Translations under genes and position numbers: made by a program | The notes under the pieces: generated by a model | Databases searched by the model: none | Told to the model about the DNA's origin: nothing | What the model saw: only the letters and a program-made list of their open reading frames with translations | NCBI GenBank assembly: GCA_937928045.1 | Contig: CALFWO010000058.1 | Span: 1 to 34,982 of the forward strand | Length of the DNA: 34,982 bases | Reading direction: 5' to 3' | Origin: an uncultured Saprospiraceae bacterium | GTDB lineage: Bacteria > Bacteroidota > Bacteroidia > Chitinophagales > Saprospiraceae | Shown: positions 6,573 through 15,525 of the stretch, piece after piece | How positions within the stretch are numbered: the first letter of the stretch is position 1 | Layout: each line of letters begins with the position of its first letter

Positions 6573-8345
6573 TTATTCTCGGGAGTAGAAGTATAAGCCA
6601 AGTTTTTCTGGATTAAATATACCGGGAGCACAAACTACAATGCTATTCCCATCAATAGCTTGGTATCTACCATAGTAGGAAACATGGTTTATTACGGTTG
6701 ACGGAATTAATCTACCTATCAAATTACTCTCGGAATTATTAATATCATATAAATTTACAAAGTTACCGTCCATCGCATCATTATAGCCAAGAAGGACAAA
6801 GTTCCCTGAAAAATCAGTGTACTCGCCAGAATTGTTACTAGTTGCATTGGAAAATTGATGATTGAGCGACCAATCAGTTCCATCAAAACTATAGAAATTA
6901 GCACTACCAATCGATCCTACTAATAAACTATCAGCTCGTAACTTAACTGAAGCAACGAAAGGAGTTTCATTAATTTCTTCAGCAAGTATCCAAGAAGTTC
7001 CTACGCGTTCGAAAAAGCTAATTTTGCCATCAAATCCACCATTTCCATTTAGAAACCTAGAATGATTTGCAAGTTTGTTGTTATAAAGGCTTAGTTGTAA
7101 TCCTAAGTTTTCAGAATTGGAGAGAATAATTTTTGCTTCTTGGTTCCAGCCGGTTCCATCGAATTTGAAAATATAAATAGAACCTGCATTGGTATTTCCA
7201 GGTACATCATCAAATGGAGAAGAGGCTGCAATGAAATCGCCATCTATACTTATGTCGGATCCAAAAGAATCACCATTTTCATAGTCCGAAGGCTGAATTA
7301 TGGCTTCTTCACTCCATGTTGTTCCAGATCTTCTGAATACATATATTTTTCTAGGATTATTCAAATTACTGATTACCACAACATCACCACTCACTCTTAC
7401 TTTATTACCAAATCCACTAAAAGATGAAGCATCACTCGCTACAATATTAGCCTGAAGATTCCATTTTCCAAATTCATCTCGATGATATATGTGCGCAGAT
7501 CCAGCATTAGTCATTCCATTATGTCTTGAAGTAGTGGAACCTGCGATTACATAATCTCCATCAATATCAACTTCACTTAATTTCACATTTTCTCCGAAAT
7601 CTGGACGCGGCAGAAACTGTCTTTCCGCCATTTCATTACTCGGCACCTCACCCCACTCTCCAGCCTGAGACTTCGTCAGCGACACCCACTTTGTGCCATT
7701 AAATCCTTCAAAGTCATCATTCACATATCTTATTGCGCCAGCCTTAGGTGCATTATCAACTCCCAAGACAATCGCTCCATCAACTTCTAGTTTCTCCGTG
7801 GGATTATTAACTCCTAGACCAGTGTTACCGCTTACATACAGTCCGTTAGCTTCTGTGCCAGATTCATTGTTAGCTCCAAGGGAAGTTCCTCCATTGCTAT
7901 AGACGCGCAGTTTAGTCAGCCCATCTATTTGGACACGCATGGCATTTTCACCATCATCAACTTTGATGTGCAATCCATCCGTTGGATTTGCATTGATCCC
8001 AACACGTTTATTTCCACGAAGACGCAAAACATCTCCAGCTCCCGATAAGAAGAAGTTTAATGTGGAACTAGTTGTGTCAGACTCCAACTTTGCGCCAATA
8101 GACCAACGCATGTCTGGGGTATTATTTGAAAAATACAATCGTGTAAAATCATTTCCGTCTTCCTTTAACCATAAGTGTGGCACACCTGTGGACGAGTTGA
8201 ATTTAACTTGCGTAACTCCTGCTATGTCCAATTTGGTGCTTGGATCGGGATTCAGCTGATTGATTCCAACTGATTGAGCATCACTGATAAAAGTTAAGAA
8301 TAAAACAAAAGCAAGGCATAAGATTGATCTGAACAAAGTAGTCAT
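6573..8345 (-). CDS. Secreted protein with tail-fibre-like N-terminal repeats and FG-GAP-like propeller
   Basis: About 590 residues. The start is placed at the ATG at 8345, which gives a clean signal peptide (MTTLFRSILCLAFVLFLTFI, cleavage near SDAQS). An ATG at 8363 would add six residues. Residues about 25-210 resemble the VGIN..NP...LDI and GLYVSGNTGLGVNNPTEKLEV phrases of tail-fibre or adhesin proteins common in Bacteroidota. From about 235 onward there are repeats such as DIDGDYVIAGS, VSGDVVVISN and SIDGDFIAASS, followed by FGS or AGSIYIFKF phrases, which look like FG-GAP or beta-propeller blades. No T9SS C-terminal sorting domain is visible; the protein ends GLYFYSRE. It is probably periplasmic or exported by another route. 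Function is unknown. The gene follows the elimination-domain gene on the same strand after about 170 bases and converges with the aquaporin gene. Confidence 0.65.
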   Translation of the reverse strand: MTTLFRSILCLAFVLFLTFISDAQSVGINQLNPDPSTKLDIAGVTQVKFNSSTGVPHLWLKEDGNDFTRLYFSNNTPDMRWSIGAKLESDTTSSTLNFFLSGAGDVLRLRGNKRVGINANPTDGLHIKVDDGENAMRVQIDGLTKLRVYSNGGTSLGANNESGTEANGLYVSGNTGLGVNNPTEKLEVDGAIVLGVDNAPKAGAIRYVNDDFEGFNGTKWVSLTKSQAGEWGEVPSNEMAERQFLPRPDFGENVKLSEVDIDGDYVIAGSTTSRHNGMTNAGSAHIYHRDEFGKWNLQANIVASDASSFSGFGNKVRVSGDVVVISNLNNPRKIYVFRRSGTTWSEEAIIQPSDYENGDSFGSDISIDGDFIAASSPFDDVPGNTNAGSIYIFKFDGTGWNQEAKIILSNSENLGLQLSLYNNKLANHSRFLNGNGGFDGKISFFERVGTSWILAEEINETPFVASVKLRADSLLVGSIGSANFYSFDGTDWSLNHQFSNATSNNSGEYTDFSGNFVLLGYNDAMDGNFVNLYDINNSESNLIGRLIPSTVINHVSYYGRYQAIDGNSIVVCAPGIFNPEKLGLYFYSRE

Positions 8346-8513
8346 CCGCGAAGTTTTGCTCAAAATTATGTGGTTTCAAAATCAATGCTTTCATACTTTC
8401 GGGTGAATATGAAAACAACTCTCTTTGATATTGTCTTAAAAAAGTTGAAGCAATAATACCCTGAAAGATCACCTTCAATGTTTTCTGCATATCTTTCTAA
8501 TTGGGAATATGAA

Positions 8514-9518
8514 TTACAAAATCCGCTGTAAACTCTCTGTAAGTAAAAAGGCTAAATAGCTTTCATCTCGGTTCAATATTCCGAGTCTGTTATTGGTCAT
8601 GTGCATATAGTCCGCCATGTGCATCCATCTTTCCAATTTGGCTTCCGTATATGCCTCTTCTACATCAAAAGTATATTTCATTGTCTCCGGTCGAGGCTTC
8701 AATCCTCCACTTGATTGAAGCAATACTAATTCACGACCGACTTCAGTTTGCATGTTGTACCATTCGTTCATATAAGGCTCTTCAAATTCTAACCCTTGGT
8801 CTAGCTGATCCCAAAGCGCGGTAATGTATGGAACGATTTGATCTTTTTGCGCACGAAAACTTCTCTGAAAATCTATGGAAATTTTATTACGAATTTCCTC
8901 CAAGCTTTGATCCTTATGTGCTCTTTTTTTACTAGCAATAACCCTTGGCATCCAACTTTGGGAAAACATATTGAAGAATTGAACGGCTTCTGTTTTATCC
9001 AATCGCATTCCATGCACCATTGAAATATGAAGTAAGACTCCGATTGCCATGGCATCTTCATAATTCCAGCCTTTGTCTTTTTCAAGGAATTTTTGAAAAA
9101 CGGTTCTCGATGAACTATCAAATTGTTTTTCTGCAATTCGTACTCCACGATCGCCCCCATAGCGATGTAATTCAGGCTTGTAGGGAATTACTTGCACACT
9201 ATTATTTGAAAGCCATTTCTCGGATTCTGGAAATCCTTCAGGATAAGTAGGATCCTTTCGATAAGAAGGATGAAATTCAAAATAGTCTTCAAGGTAAGTT
9301 GTAATGTTTGGAATCAAAATGGTTTCCAACTGGTCTTTTTGACCATAGAATCGCAATCGAATGTGTGGACCTTTATGCCAATACCTAAGAAAGAAGAAAT
9401 GCTCCACTAGTCCCGTCTCTAAAGCTGGATGTACGAATGGCATGATGCGCTTTACTAGCAATTCATTCCAAGGTTGGCTATAATATACGTGAATAGAAAT
9501 CCACTGTTTTTCCACCAT
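8514..9518 (-). CDS. Stand-alone thiopeptide/lanthipeptide-type elimination domain (SpaB_C-like)
   Basis: 334 residues, matching the C-terminal glutamate-elimination domain of class I lanthipeptide dehydratases (LanB), which in thiopeptide systems occurs as a separate protein. Diagnostic features are the opening QWISIHVYYSQPWNELLV, the phrase FFLRYWHKGPHIRLRFYG, and YKPELHRYGGDRGVRIAE (canonical form ERYGG....AE). The Arg-X-Arg pair (Arg54 and Arg56) corresponds to the catalytic arginines of the NisB elimination domain. The length equals the isolated domain, so it is not a broken LanB. In known systems the partner glutamylates Ser/Thr on a precursor peptide and this domain eliminates glutamate, or in thiopeptides performs a cyclisation. 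No dehydratase, cyclase or obvious precursor is in the window, so substrate and role are open. Confidence 0.8.
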   Translation of the reverse strand: MVEKQWISIHVYYSQPWNELLVKRIMPFVHPALETGLVEHFFFLRYWHKGPHIRLRFYGQKDQLETILIPNITTYLEDYFEFHPSYRKDPTYPEGFPESEKWLSNNSVQVIPYKPELHRYGGDRGVRIAEKQFDSSSRTVFQKFLEKDKGWNYEDAMAIGVLLHISMVHGMRLDKTEAVQFFNMFSQSWMPRVIASKKRAHKDQSLEEIRNKISIDFQRSFRAQKDQIVPYITALWDQLDQGLEFEEPYMNEWYNMQTEVGRELVLLQSSGGLKPRPETMKYTFDVEEAYTEAKLERWMHMADYMHMTNNRLGILNRDESYLAFLLTESLQRIL

Positions 9519-9538
9519 TTAATTAGTTCGGTTTCGGG

Positions 9539-9566
9539 AACGAATAGCCCAATAGGCCTATTCGTT
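9539..9566. promoter_or_regulatory. Palindrome upstream of the elimination-domain gene
   Basis: AATAGGCCTATT (9551-9562) is a perfect 12-base palindrome. A further AACGAATAG at 9539-9547 is complementary to CTATTCGTT at 9558-9566, so two alternative pairings share the right arm. It lies 20-48 bases upstream of the start codon at 9518 (minus strand). It could be an operator or a leader hairpin. Confidence 0.35.
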
Positions 9567-9632
9567 TGGTACTCATTAATCTCAACTTCAATTGAAGTAA
9601 GCTTATAAGTTCAACATTTGCAAAGGTTTGGC

Positions 9633-9640
9633 CAAAGTTA
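9633..9640 (-). promoter_or_regulatory. Possible -7 element for the elimination-domain gene
   Basis: On the minus strand these bases read TAACTTTG, an exact match to the Bacteroidota -7 consensus TAnnTTTG. No clear TTG is seen about 20 bases upstream. A start near 9628 would put the palindrome at 9539-9566 in the 5' leader, about 60-90 bases into the transcript. Confidence 0.35.
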
Positions 9641-9725
9641 GAAAGAAAGCTAGATTTTGCGATTTTTGGCCGTTAAAATTAGTTAAAGTGGAAATTGTTG
9701 ACATTTGAACAAAACTGCAGTAAAA

Positions 9726-9760
9726 ACAAAAAGGCCCTACTGCAAGCAGTAAGGCCTTTC
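9726..9760 (-). terminator. Rho-independent terminator of dnaK
   Basis: On the minus strand, AAAGGCCTTACTGC pairs with GCAGTAGGGCCTTT (14 base pairs with one G-U) around a 2-base spacer, so the real loop takes in a pair or two. It is followed by TTGTTTTTA. It begins about 20 bases after the dnaK stop. Confidence 0.88.
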
Positions 9761-9778
9761 TATTATTTTCTCGCTGGA

Positions 9779-11704
9779 TTACTTAGCGTCGTCCACTTCT
9801 TCGAATTCTACATCGGTAACATCTTCTGCTTTACCATCTTCGGTTCCAGCATCTGAACCACCAGCATCTGCACCTGGGTCACCAGCATTCGCTGCATCGC
9901 CTTGAGTCGCTTGATACATGTCTTGGCTTGCTGCCTGCCATGCGGTGTTCAATACTTCCATCTCCTTATCAATAGCATCTAAGTCTTGGCTTTGGTGAGC
10001 AGTTTTCAATCCTGCTAAAGCAGTCTCAATCGCTTCCTTCTTTTCAGCAGGAATTTTTTCACCGTATTCCTTCAATTGCTTTTCCGTTTGGAAAATTAAT
10101 GTATCGGCGCCATTGATTTTGTCTACTTTTTCCTTAGCCTTTGCATCAGAATCGGCATTAGCTTCTGCCTCAGCTCTCATTTTTTGAATCTCTTCATCAC
10201 TTAATCCAGTGGATGCTTCGATTCTAATTGATTGTTCTTTTCCTGTTCCTTTGTCCTTTGCAGATACATTTAAAATACCATTTGCATCCATGTCAAATGT
10301 AACTTCTACTTGAGGCACACCTCTAGGAGCTGGTGGAATATCGCTTAAGATAAATCTACCGACAGATCTGTTGTCTGCACACATCGGACGCTCACCTTGG
10401 AAAATATGAATTTCTACAGAAGGCTGATTGTCAGCTGCAGTTGAATATACTTTCGATTTCTTAGTTGGAATGGCTGAGTTAGATTCGATTACTTTATCGA
10501 AAACTCCACCCATTGTTTCAATTCCTAAAGACAAAGGAGTTACATCCAATAAAACAACATCTTGAACGTCTCCGCTCAATACACCACCTTGGATAGAAGC
10601 TCCAATCGCTACAACTTCATCAGGATTTACACCTTTGTTAGGTTTCTTTCCAAAGAATTCTTCCACTGCTTGCTGCACTCTAGGAATTCTTGTAGAACCA
10701 CCTACCAATATGATTTCATCAATCTCATTTTTATCTAATCCGGCATCTTTCAATGCCTCAGCACATGGCTTGATCGTTCTTGTGATCAAATCATCAGCCA
10801 ATTGTTCGAATTTAGATCTGCTTAATTTCAATACCAAGTGCTTTGGAACTCCGTCAACAGCAGTGATATATGGTAGGTTGATTTCTGTTTCAGTTGAAGC
10901 AGATAATTCAATCTTTGCTTTTTCAGCAGCATCCTTCAAACGTTGAAGTGCCATTGGATCTTTTCTCAAATCTATGTTCTCCTGACCTTTGAAAGAATCA
11001 GCTAGCCAATCAATAATGATATGATCAAAGTCATCTCCTCCTAAATGTGTATCTCCATTGGTTGATTTCACTTCAAATACACCATCTCCCATTTCTAAGA
11101 TAGAAATATCAAAAGTTCCACCTCCAAGGTCAAAAACCGCAATGGTCATGTCCTTATTGGTCTTATCAAGACCATATGCTAATGCCGCAGCAGTAGGCTC
11201 ATTGATGATTCTTTTGATCGTCAATCCTGCCACTTCTCCAGCTTCTTTTGTTGCTTGTCTCTGAGAATCATTGAAATACGCAGGAACCGTTACCACGGCT
11301 TCTGTAACTTCTGTTCCCAAGAAATCTTCAGCAGTCTTCTTCATTTTTTGAAGTACCATTGCTGATAGTTCTTGAGGTGTATAAAGTCGACCATCAATAT
11401 CTACTCTTGCAGTATCGTTGTCTCCTTTTACTACCTTATAAGGAACCATTCCCATGTCATTCTTGACTTCTGAGAATCTAGCTCCCATAAATCGCTTGAT
11501 TGATGAGATAGTTCTTGTTGGATTAGTGATGGCCTGTCTTTTGGCAGGATCACCAATTTTACGATCACCGTTATCCATGAAAGCCACAACTGAGGGAGTT
11601 GTTCTTTTTCCTTCATCATTTGGGATCACGACTGGTTCGTTACCTTCCATTACGGCAACGCACGAGTTGGTGGTACCCAAATCAATCCCGATAATTTTAC
11701 CCAT
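9779..11704 (-). CDS. dnaK: Molecular chaperone DnaK (Hsp70)
   Basis: 641 residues, normal family length. The N-terminal ATPase domain opens with [18 protein letters not shown], the phosphate-1 motif. [15 protein letters not shown] (about 192-206) is phosphate 2, and [15 protein letters not shown] is the adenosine motif. The linker [16 protein letters not shown] near residue 390 leads into the substrate-binding beta domain and helical lid. The C-terminus has an acidic Gly/Asp/Ala-rich tail and ends in [11 protein letters not shown], the usual DnaK end. It acts in the cytoplasm as an ATP-dependent folding chaperone with DnaJ and GrpE, neither of which is in the window. It has its own terminator at 9726-9760 and a 160-base upstream region. 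No CIRCE element was found there; only a short GTCAA-A-TTGAC palindrome at 11812-11822 stands out. Confidence 0.98.
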   Translation of the reverse strand: MGKIIGIDLGTTNSCVAVMEGNEPVVIPNDEGKRTTPSVVAFMDNGDRKIGDPAKRQAITNPTRTISSIKRFMGARFSEVKNDMGMVPYKVVKGDNDTARVDIDGRLYTPQELSAMVLQKMKKTAEDFLGTEVTEAVVTVPAYFNDSQRQATKEAGEVAGLTIKRIINEPTAAALAYGLDKTNKDMTIAVFDLGGGTFDISILEMGDGVFEVKSTNGDTHLGGDDFDHIIIDWLADSFKGQENIDLRKDPMALQRLKDAAEKAKIELSASTETEINLPYITAVDGVPKHLVLKLSRSKFEQLADDLITRTIKPCAEALKDAGLDKNEIDEIILVGGSTRIPRVQQAVEEFFGKKPNKGVNPDEVVAIGASIQGGVLSGDVQDVVLLDVTPLSLGIETMGGVFDKVIESNSAIPTKKSKVYSTAADNQPSVEIHIFQGERPMCADNRSVGRFILSDIPPAPRGVPQVEVTFDMDANGILNVSAKDKGTGKEQSIRIEASTGLSDEEIQKMRAEAEANADSDAKAKEKVDKINGADTLIFQTEKQLKEYGEKIPAEKKEAIETALAGLKTAHQSQDLDAIDKEMEVLNTAWQAASQDMYQATQGDAANAGDPGADAGGSDAGTEDGKAEDVTDVEFEEVDDAK

Positions 11705-11866
11705 TTGTATATAATTTTTAATTGTTTGCTAAAAAATTGAGACTACGCTCACTTATTGTGCATCAATAGATATGCCATGCCAATTTCCACACTATAATTG
11801 GGGTCAAATTGACAATTCTGTTCAAAAAAGTCAGAGATCAATTAAAAAAATGACAAAAAGGCAGGA

Positions 11867-12892
11867 TTAATTCAGATTCAAGTCAGCTGTTAGTGGGTTC
11901 GTCTCAAGCTCTTCCTTTGTGGTCCCCGCTAACCTAAAGCCAGTTTCCTTGATTCTTGAGATAGAAGTGAAAATACCTCTACCTTCGGTTAAGTTGGTAT
12001 AAGTGGGAATTACTTGAGAGCTGGTAATTCCTGTATTGGCCAAGCCTATTTCTCTGTAATCCACCAATTCTGGTCCACCTCCAATGATCTCAAGACTGAG
12101 CGAATCAATAATTCTGGTGGCCGCCGGATTAACATCTAGAGCAGAGGCCAAAGTTTGATAAAACTCGACCGATTTAAATCTGTAGGTAATTGAAGAAGAG
12201 GAAGTTCCCTCGGCTTGGAAAGCCTGAGCGATTTTCCATTCTATTTCTTTATTCTCAAAGGGTTCGTTATCAGCTAACCGCTCCCGAATATGAATGGTAT
12301 AAATCAGGTCGAAAATGCCGCTAGTCCCCGCATCATCTCTCCATCTAACAGTGGCTTCTTCGCTTGCTGTTAAGAATCCAACGATAAATTGGCTAGGCCC
12401 ACTTGTAAAAGGACTTGACAATTCGTACTCACTTGTTGCCGTTATCTCAGCACTAACTTCTTGGCTTTCTCCAATTTTCAGCAATAGCTTCAATTGATCA
12501 CCACCTTGAAGTTTATTAGCCTCTGAAAGTTTTAACTTGTAAAGGTAATTTGGCATTGACGCAAAGATTCCGTCTTCTCTAACATACCCCTCTAGGTTTC
12601 CATCTACTCTTTCCAGTGTAAAAACATCAGTTGTAGCTCCGGTTCGCTGTATTTGAACAACAATATCTTCGTAATATAAAGAATCTGGAATTTGAGCCAA
12701 TGTTGGAGCTCCGGTCTCGGGATCTAGAAAGGCTTTTTCTACTCTAAGATAATGAGCAGTATCCTGAACATTTATCAAACCATAAACCACGGGAATACTT
12801 TCCCAATCTGTGGTAAGGTCTATATCGTTGTCACAAGCCGAAAAAGTGAATAATGCTCCAAAAAAAAGTACTACAATTAATTTCCAATTCAT
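11867..12892 (-). CDS. Lipoprotein of unknown function (large, outer-membrane type)
   Basis: 341 residues from the ATG at 12892. A longer frame runs to 13000 but its extra residues are not signal-like. The chosen start gives MNWKLIVVLFFGALFTFSAC, a lipoprotein signal with the lipidated Cys at residue 20. The mature part has no membrane segment and is rich in beta-type phrases (IPVVYGLINVQDTAHYLRVE, VVQIQRTG, YKLKLSEANKL). The layout resembles the many Bacteroidota outer-membrane lipoproteins with immunoglobulin-like or DUF4249-like folds, but no family could be assigned. A strong TTG-N20-TACTTTTG promoter ends four bases before this ATG, which supports the start and implies a nearly leaderless mRNA. 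The gene is divergent from panB. Confidence 0.7.
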   Translation of the reverse strand: MNWKLIVVLFFGALFTFSACDNDIDLTTDWESIPVVYGLINVQDTAHYLRVEKAFLDPETGAPTLAQIPDSLYYEDIVVQIQRTGATTDVFTLERVDGNLEGYVREDGIFASMPNYLYKLKLSEANKLQGGDQLKLLLKIGESQEVSAEITATSEYELSSPFTSGPSQFIVGFLTASEEATVRWRDDAGTSGIFDLIYTIHIRERLADNEPFENKEIEWKIAQAFQAEGTSSSSITYRFKSVEFYQTLASALDVNPAATRIIDSLSLEIIGGGPELVDYREIGLANTGITSSQVIPTYTNLTEGRGIFTSISRIKETGFRLAGTTKEELETNPLTADLNLN

Positions 12893-12896
12893 CTTG

Positions 12897-12927
12897 CAAA
12901 AGTAGGCTATTTGGAATCTTTTTCCAA
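12897..12927 (-). promoter_or_regulatory. Bacteroidota-type promoter, nearly leaderless
   Basis: On the minus strand TTG (12927-12925), a 20-base spacer and TACTTTTG (12904-12897) match the -33 and -7 consensus (TTTG and TAnnTTTG). Only four bases (CAAG) separate the last G from the lipoprotein ATG at 12892, so transcription should begin at or next to the start codon. Confidence 0.6.
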
Positions 12928-13078
12928 CAACATTAACATTGAGAAAACCGATTGACGGATCTGAGACGGAATGAAGAATAAAAAGCTCCCAAACAATCAA
13001 GGAACTTTGAGGTCAAAATCTGTTGAATACTTATCTTGCGAGTTGAATAAGGCAATTTAGCCGATTAAATAAATCCAT

Positions 13079-13894
13079 ATGTCCGTTAATAAACAAGTCA
13101 AAAGAGTGACCACCCACGTACTTCAAGCCATGAAATCTAGAGGAGAAAAGATAAGCATGTTAACTGCTTATGATTTTTCAATGGCTAGAATTATTGATGC
13201 CGCTGGAATTGATGTGATATTGGTGGGTGATTCTGCCTCAAATGTAATGGCCGGCCACGAAACGACTTTGCCAATTACTTTGGACCAAATGATCTATCAT
13301 GCCTCTTCAGTTATTCGCGGTGTAAACAGATGTTTGGTAGTGGTTGATTTGCCTTTCGGTTCGTACCAAGGAAATAGTATGGAAGCTTTGGCCTCCACTA
13401 TTAAAATAATGAAAGAGTCCGGAGCACATGCTGTAAAGTTGGAAGGAGGTGAGGAAATTAAGGAATCAATAACTCGGATACTTTCTGCTGGCGTTCCAGT
13501 TATGGGTCATTTGGGGTTGACTCCTCAATCCATCTATAAGTTTGGCACTTATACCGTTCGTGCTAAAGAAGAAGAAGAGGCAGCGAAACTGATCAAGGAC
13601 GCACAAATGCTAGAAGAAATAGGATGTTTTGCCATCGTACTGGAAAAAATACCAGCACATTTGGCTAAAAGGGTCACTGAATCCGTTGGAATTCCAATTA
13701 TTGGAATTGGAGCGGGGCCACATACCGATGGCCAAGTGTTGGTTTCTCACGATTTATTTGGCATTACAAAAGACTTTGCCCCGAGATTCTTGCGAAGATA
13801 TCTGGATCTGTTTTCTGAAATGAAAGGAGCGGTGGAACAATACATACAAGATGTCAGAAGCCAAGATTTTCCTAACGAAAAAGAGCAATACTAA
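13079..13894 (+). CDS. panB: 3-methyl-2-oxobutanoate hydroxymethyltransferase
   Basis: 271 residues, normal PanB length. It is a cytoplasmic enzyme of pantothenate (coenzyme A precursor) synthesis that adds a hydroxymethyl group from methylene-tetrahydrofolate to 2-oxoisovalerate. Family motifs are all in order: [36 protein letters not shown] (Mg-binding Asp), [11 protein letters not shown] (second metal Asp), [30 protein letters not shown] (catalytic Glu region) and [18 protein letters not shown]. The mltG gene begins 5 bases after the stop, so the two are cotranscribed. A weak TTTG-N22-TATCTTG promoter (13006-13038) lies upstream. No panC or panD is adjacent. Confidence 0.97.
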   Translation: MSVNKQVKRVTTHVLQAMKSRGEKISMLTAYDFSMARIIDAAGIDVILVGDSASNVMAGHETTLPITLDQMIYHASSVIRGVNRCLVVVDLPFGSYQGNSMEALASTIKIMKESGAHAVKLEGGEEIKESITRILSAGVPVMGHLGLTPQSIYKFGTYTVRAKEEEEAAKLIKDAQMLEEIGCFAIVLEKIPAHLAKRVTESVGIPIIGIGAGPHTDGQVLVSHDLFGITKDFAPRFLRRYLDLFSEMKGAVEQYIQDVRSQDFPNEKEQY

Positions 13895-13899
13895 GATTT

Positions 13900-14931
13900 A
13901 TGCTTAAGAAAATAGGCGGTGGGTTAATCCTCATCATTTTGATTGTAGGAATATTTGGATATGGAAAATACCAGCAAGTATTTGCTCCCAATGTACCTGA
14001 TACTTTAGAAAATGACATCCTACAGATTCCTGGTAATTCAAGTTTCTCTGATCTAATGAATCTATTGTGGGAAAATAAAATGCTGACTGATACCAGCAGT
14101 TTTTCATGGGTTGCCGATCAAATGAAATTTAAAAAACCTGTGATGCGATCTGGTCAATTTAAGATTGAGCCAGGGATCTCCAATGTTGACTTAATTCGAC
14201 ACTTAAGAAATGGGAAGCAAACTCCGGTAAAAGTTGTAATCAATAATGAACGATTCGTAGGAGAAATTATTTCCAAGATAGCTCCACTTGTAGAACCTGA
14301 TTCAATGGACTTTATGACATTGGTTAATGATACTAGTTATATAAAATCTTTGGATTATAAACCTGAGACTTTCATATCGATGTTCATTCCGAACACCTAT
14401 GAATTTTATTGGAACGTAAAGCCAAAAGAGTTTTTCGAAAGAATAAAAAAGGAGAATGAAAAATTCTGGAGTAAAAATGATCGCTTGCAAAAAGCGGAAA
14501 ATCAAGGACTCAACAAAGAAGAAGTCTATACACTCGCTTCAATCATTCAACGTGAAACCAATTCAAAACCAGAGCTTCCAATTATCGCCGGATTGTATTT
14601 GAATAGATTGGAAAAAGATATGTTGTTGCAAGCCGACCCAACGGTTGTATTTGCGAACAAAGAGTTCGGCCTTCGAAGAGTGTTGAATAAACATTTGAAA
14701 AAAGTCAGTCCTTACAATACCTATTTGAACAAAGGATTGCCTCCGGGGCCAATTTCCATGGCTTCAATTGCAGCTATTGATGGGGTTCTTAATCGAGCCA
14801 ATCATGACTATATTTTCTTTTGTGCCAAACCTGATAATAGTGGTACTCATGCTTTTGCCAAGACGTTGGCAGGACACAATGCAAATGCCCGTAAGTTTCA
14901 CCGATGGTTGAATAAACGAGGAATTAGATAA
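13900..14931 (+). CDS. mltG: Endolytic murein transglycosylase MltG (YceG-like)
   Basis: 343 residues. A single N-terminal membrane anchor (about residues 5-21, LILIILIVGIFGYG) holds the enzyme in the inner membrane with a periplasmic catalytic domain. Residues about 205-225 carry YTLASIIQRETNSK; Glu219 aligns with the catalytic Glu of E. coli MltG (ASIVEKET). Downstream LLQADPTVVFA, YNTYLNKGLPPGPISMAS and FCAKPDNSGTHAFAKT are the conserved substrate-cleft motifs. It cuts nascent glycan strands inside the chain and so sets peptidoglycan strand length. The gene is in an operon with panB (5-base gap). It converges with a minus-strand lipoprotein gene through a shared terminator region. Confidence 0.96.
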   Translation: MLKKIGGGLILIILIVGIFGYGKYQQVFAPNVPDTLENDILQIPGNSSFSDLMNLLWENKMLTDTSSFSWVADQMKFKKPVMRSGQFKIEPGISNVDLIRHLRNGKQTPVKVVINNERFVGEIISKIAPLVEPDSMDFMTLVNDTSYIKSLDYKPETFISMFIPNTYEFYWNVKPKEFFERIKKENEKFWSKNDRLQKAENQGLNKEEVYTLASIIQRETNSKPELPIIAGLYLNRLEKDMLLQADPTVVFANKEFGLRRVLNKHLKKVSPYNTYLNKGLPPGPISMASIAAIDGVLNRANHDYIFFCAKPDNSGTHAFAKTLAGHNANARKFHRWLNKRGIR

Positions 14932-14936
14932 GTAAA

Positions 14937-15011
14937 TAAAAAGCCCAGACTGCAATAAGTGGTTTTTCGTTTTGAAGGAATAAATTCCCCTAACACAATG
15001 CAATCTGGGCT
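14937..15011 (-). terminator. Long-loop terminator at a convergent junction
   Basis: On the minus strand AGCCCAGATTGCA (15011-14999) pairs with TGCAGTCTGGGCT (14954-14942), 13 pairs with one G-U, then TTTTATTTA. The loop is 44 bases and contains a smaller GGAAT/ATTCC hairpin (14978-14987 region). It follows the lipoprotein stop at 15034. The plus-strand side lacks a T-run, so termination of mltG is less certain. Confidence 0.6.
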
Positions 15012-15033
15012 AGCTTTGAAAAATGATGATGGC

Positions 15034-15525
15034 TTAGTTGATTTTCTTTGTCATTTTCAGCTGCATCCCGCTTTGATTTTTTGGAGTATTTCCCATCCAA
15101 ATCATGGTAGAACCATCATAAGCCCCAATGCCATTTATTTTAAATTGCGATGGAACCCTAATATTTTTTGGATTAAAAAAGAATTCAATAATTTGTGTCG
15201 TGTTATCATAATTATATGTCCCTTGTCCAGTTTGAGACTCGAATTGTCCAAAAGTGAAAGTTTGATCTAAGTTCAAATTAAACCATGCTCCGTCCAGATT
15301 CTCTCGAATATCTGAATCCTTTACTTTAATCACTGCCTGAACCTCCCAATTTGCAATAATTGGCGCCAATATACTATGATCTACTAGCGTGGGGGTTACA
15401 TGACTGTCCCCTGCTGCAGGAACGGTAACCATACCAGATTGCGTAGCCGGATTAGAAGGATCATTACTACAGGAAAATACCATAACCATGAAAACAACGG
15501 CGATAAAATATTTAACTAATTGCAT
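15034..15525 (-). CDS. Small lipoprotein, lipocalin-like in style, function unknown
   Basis: 163 residues. The start gives MQLVKYFIAVVFMVMVFSCS, a lipoprotein signal with Cys19 as the lipidated residue. The mature part opens with a low-complexity linker (NDPSNPATQSGMVTVP). A small beta-rich domain of about 100 residues follows, with phrases WEVQAVIKVKDSD, FNLNLDQTFTFGQFE, GTYNYDNTTQIIEFFF and GSTMIWMGNT. That order (W at the start, then a TFTFG strand and a GTY strand) is like the lipocalin-like small lipoproteins common in Bacteroidota. The family assignment is only by style. It is monocistronic, converges with mltG and is divergent from tilS. Confidence 0.65.
   Translation of the reverse strand: MQLVKYFIAVVFMVMVFSCSNDPSNPATQSGMVTVPAAGDSHVTPTLVDHSILAPIIANWEVQAVIKVKDSDIRENLDGAWFNLNLDQTFTFGQFESQTGQGTYNYDNTTQIIEFFFNPKNIRVPSQFKINGIGAYDGSTMIWMGNTPKNQSGMQLKMTKKIN

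Noticed and set aside
8281-8490. 69-codon minus-strand frame just after the elimination-domain gene, possible precursor peptide
   Set aside because: It overlaps the signal-peptide region of the next gene in another frame, has no leader-core pattern or Ser/Thr/Cys-rich core, and its tail is only the shifted reading of that gene.
11812-11822. GTCAA-A-TTGAC palindrome upstream of dnaK as a heat-shock operator
   Set aside because: It is short and does not match CIRCE or another named heat-shock site; kept only as a remark under dnaK.
12893-13000. 36-residue N-terminal extension of the lipoprotein
   Set aside because: It would bury the lipoprotein signal internally, and the promoter lies inside it.
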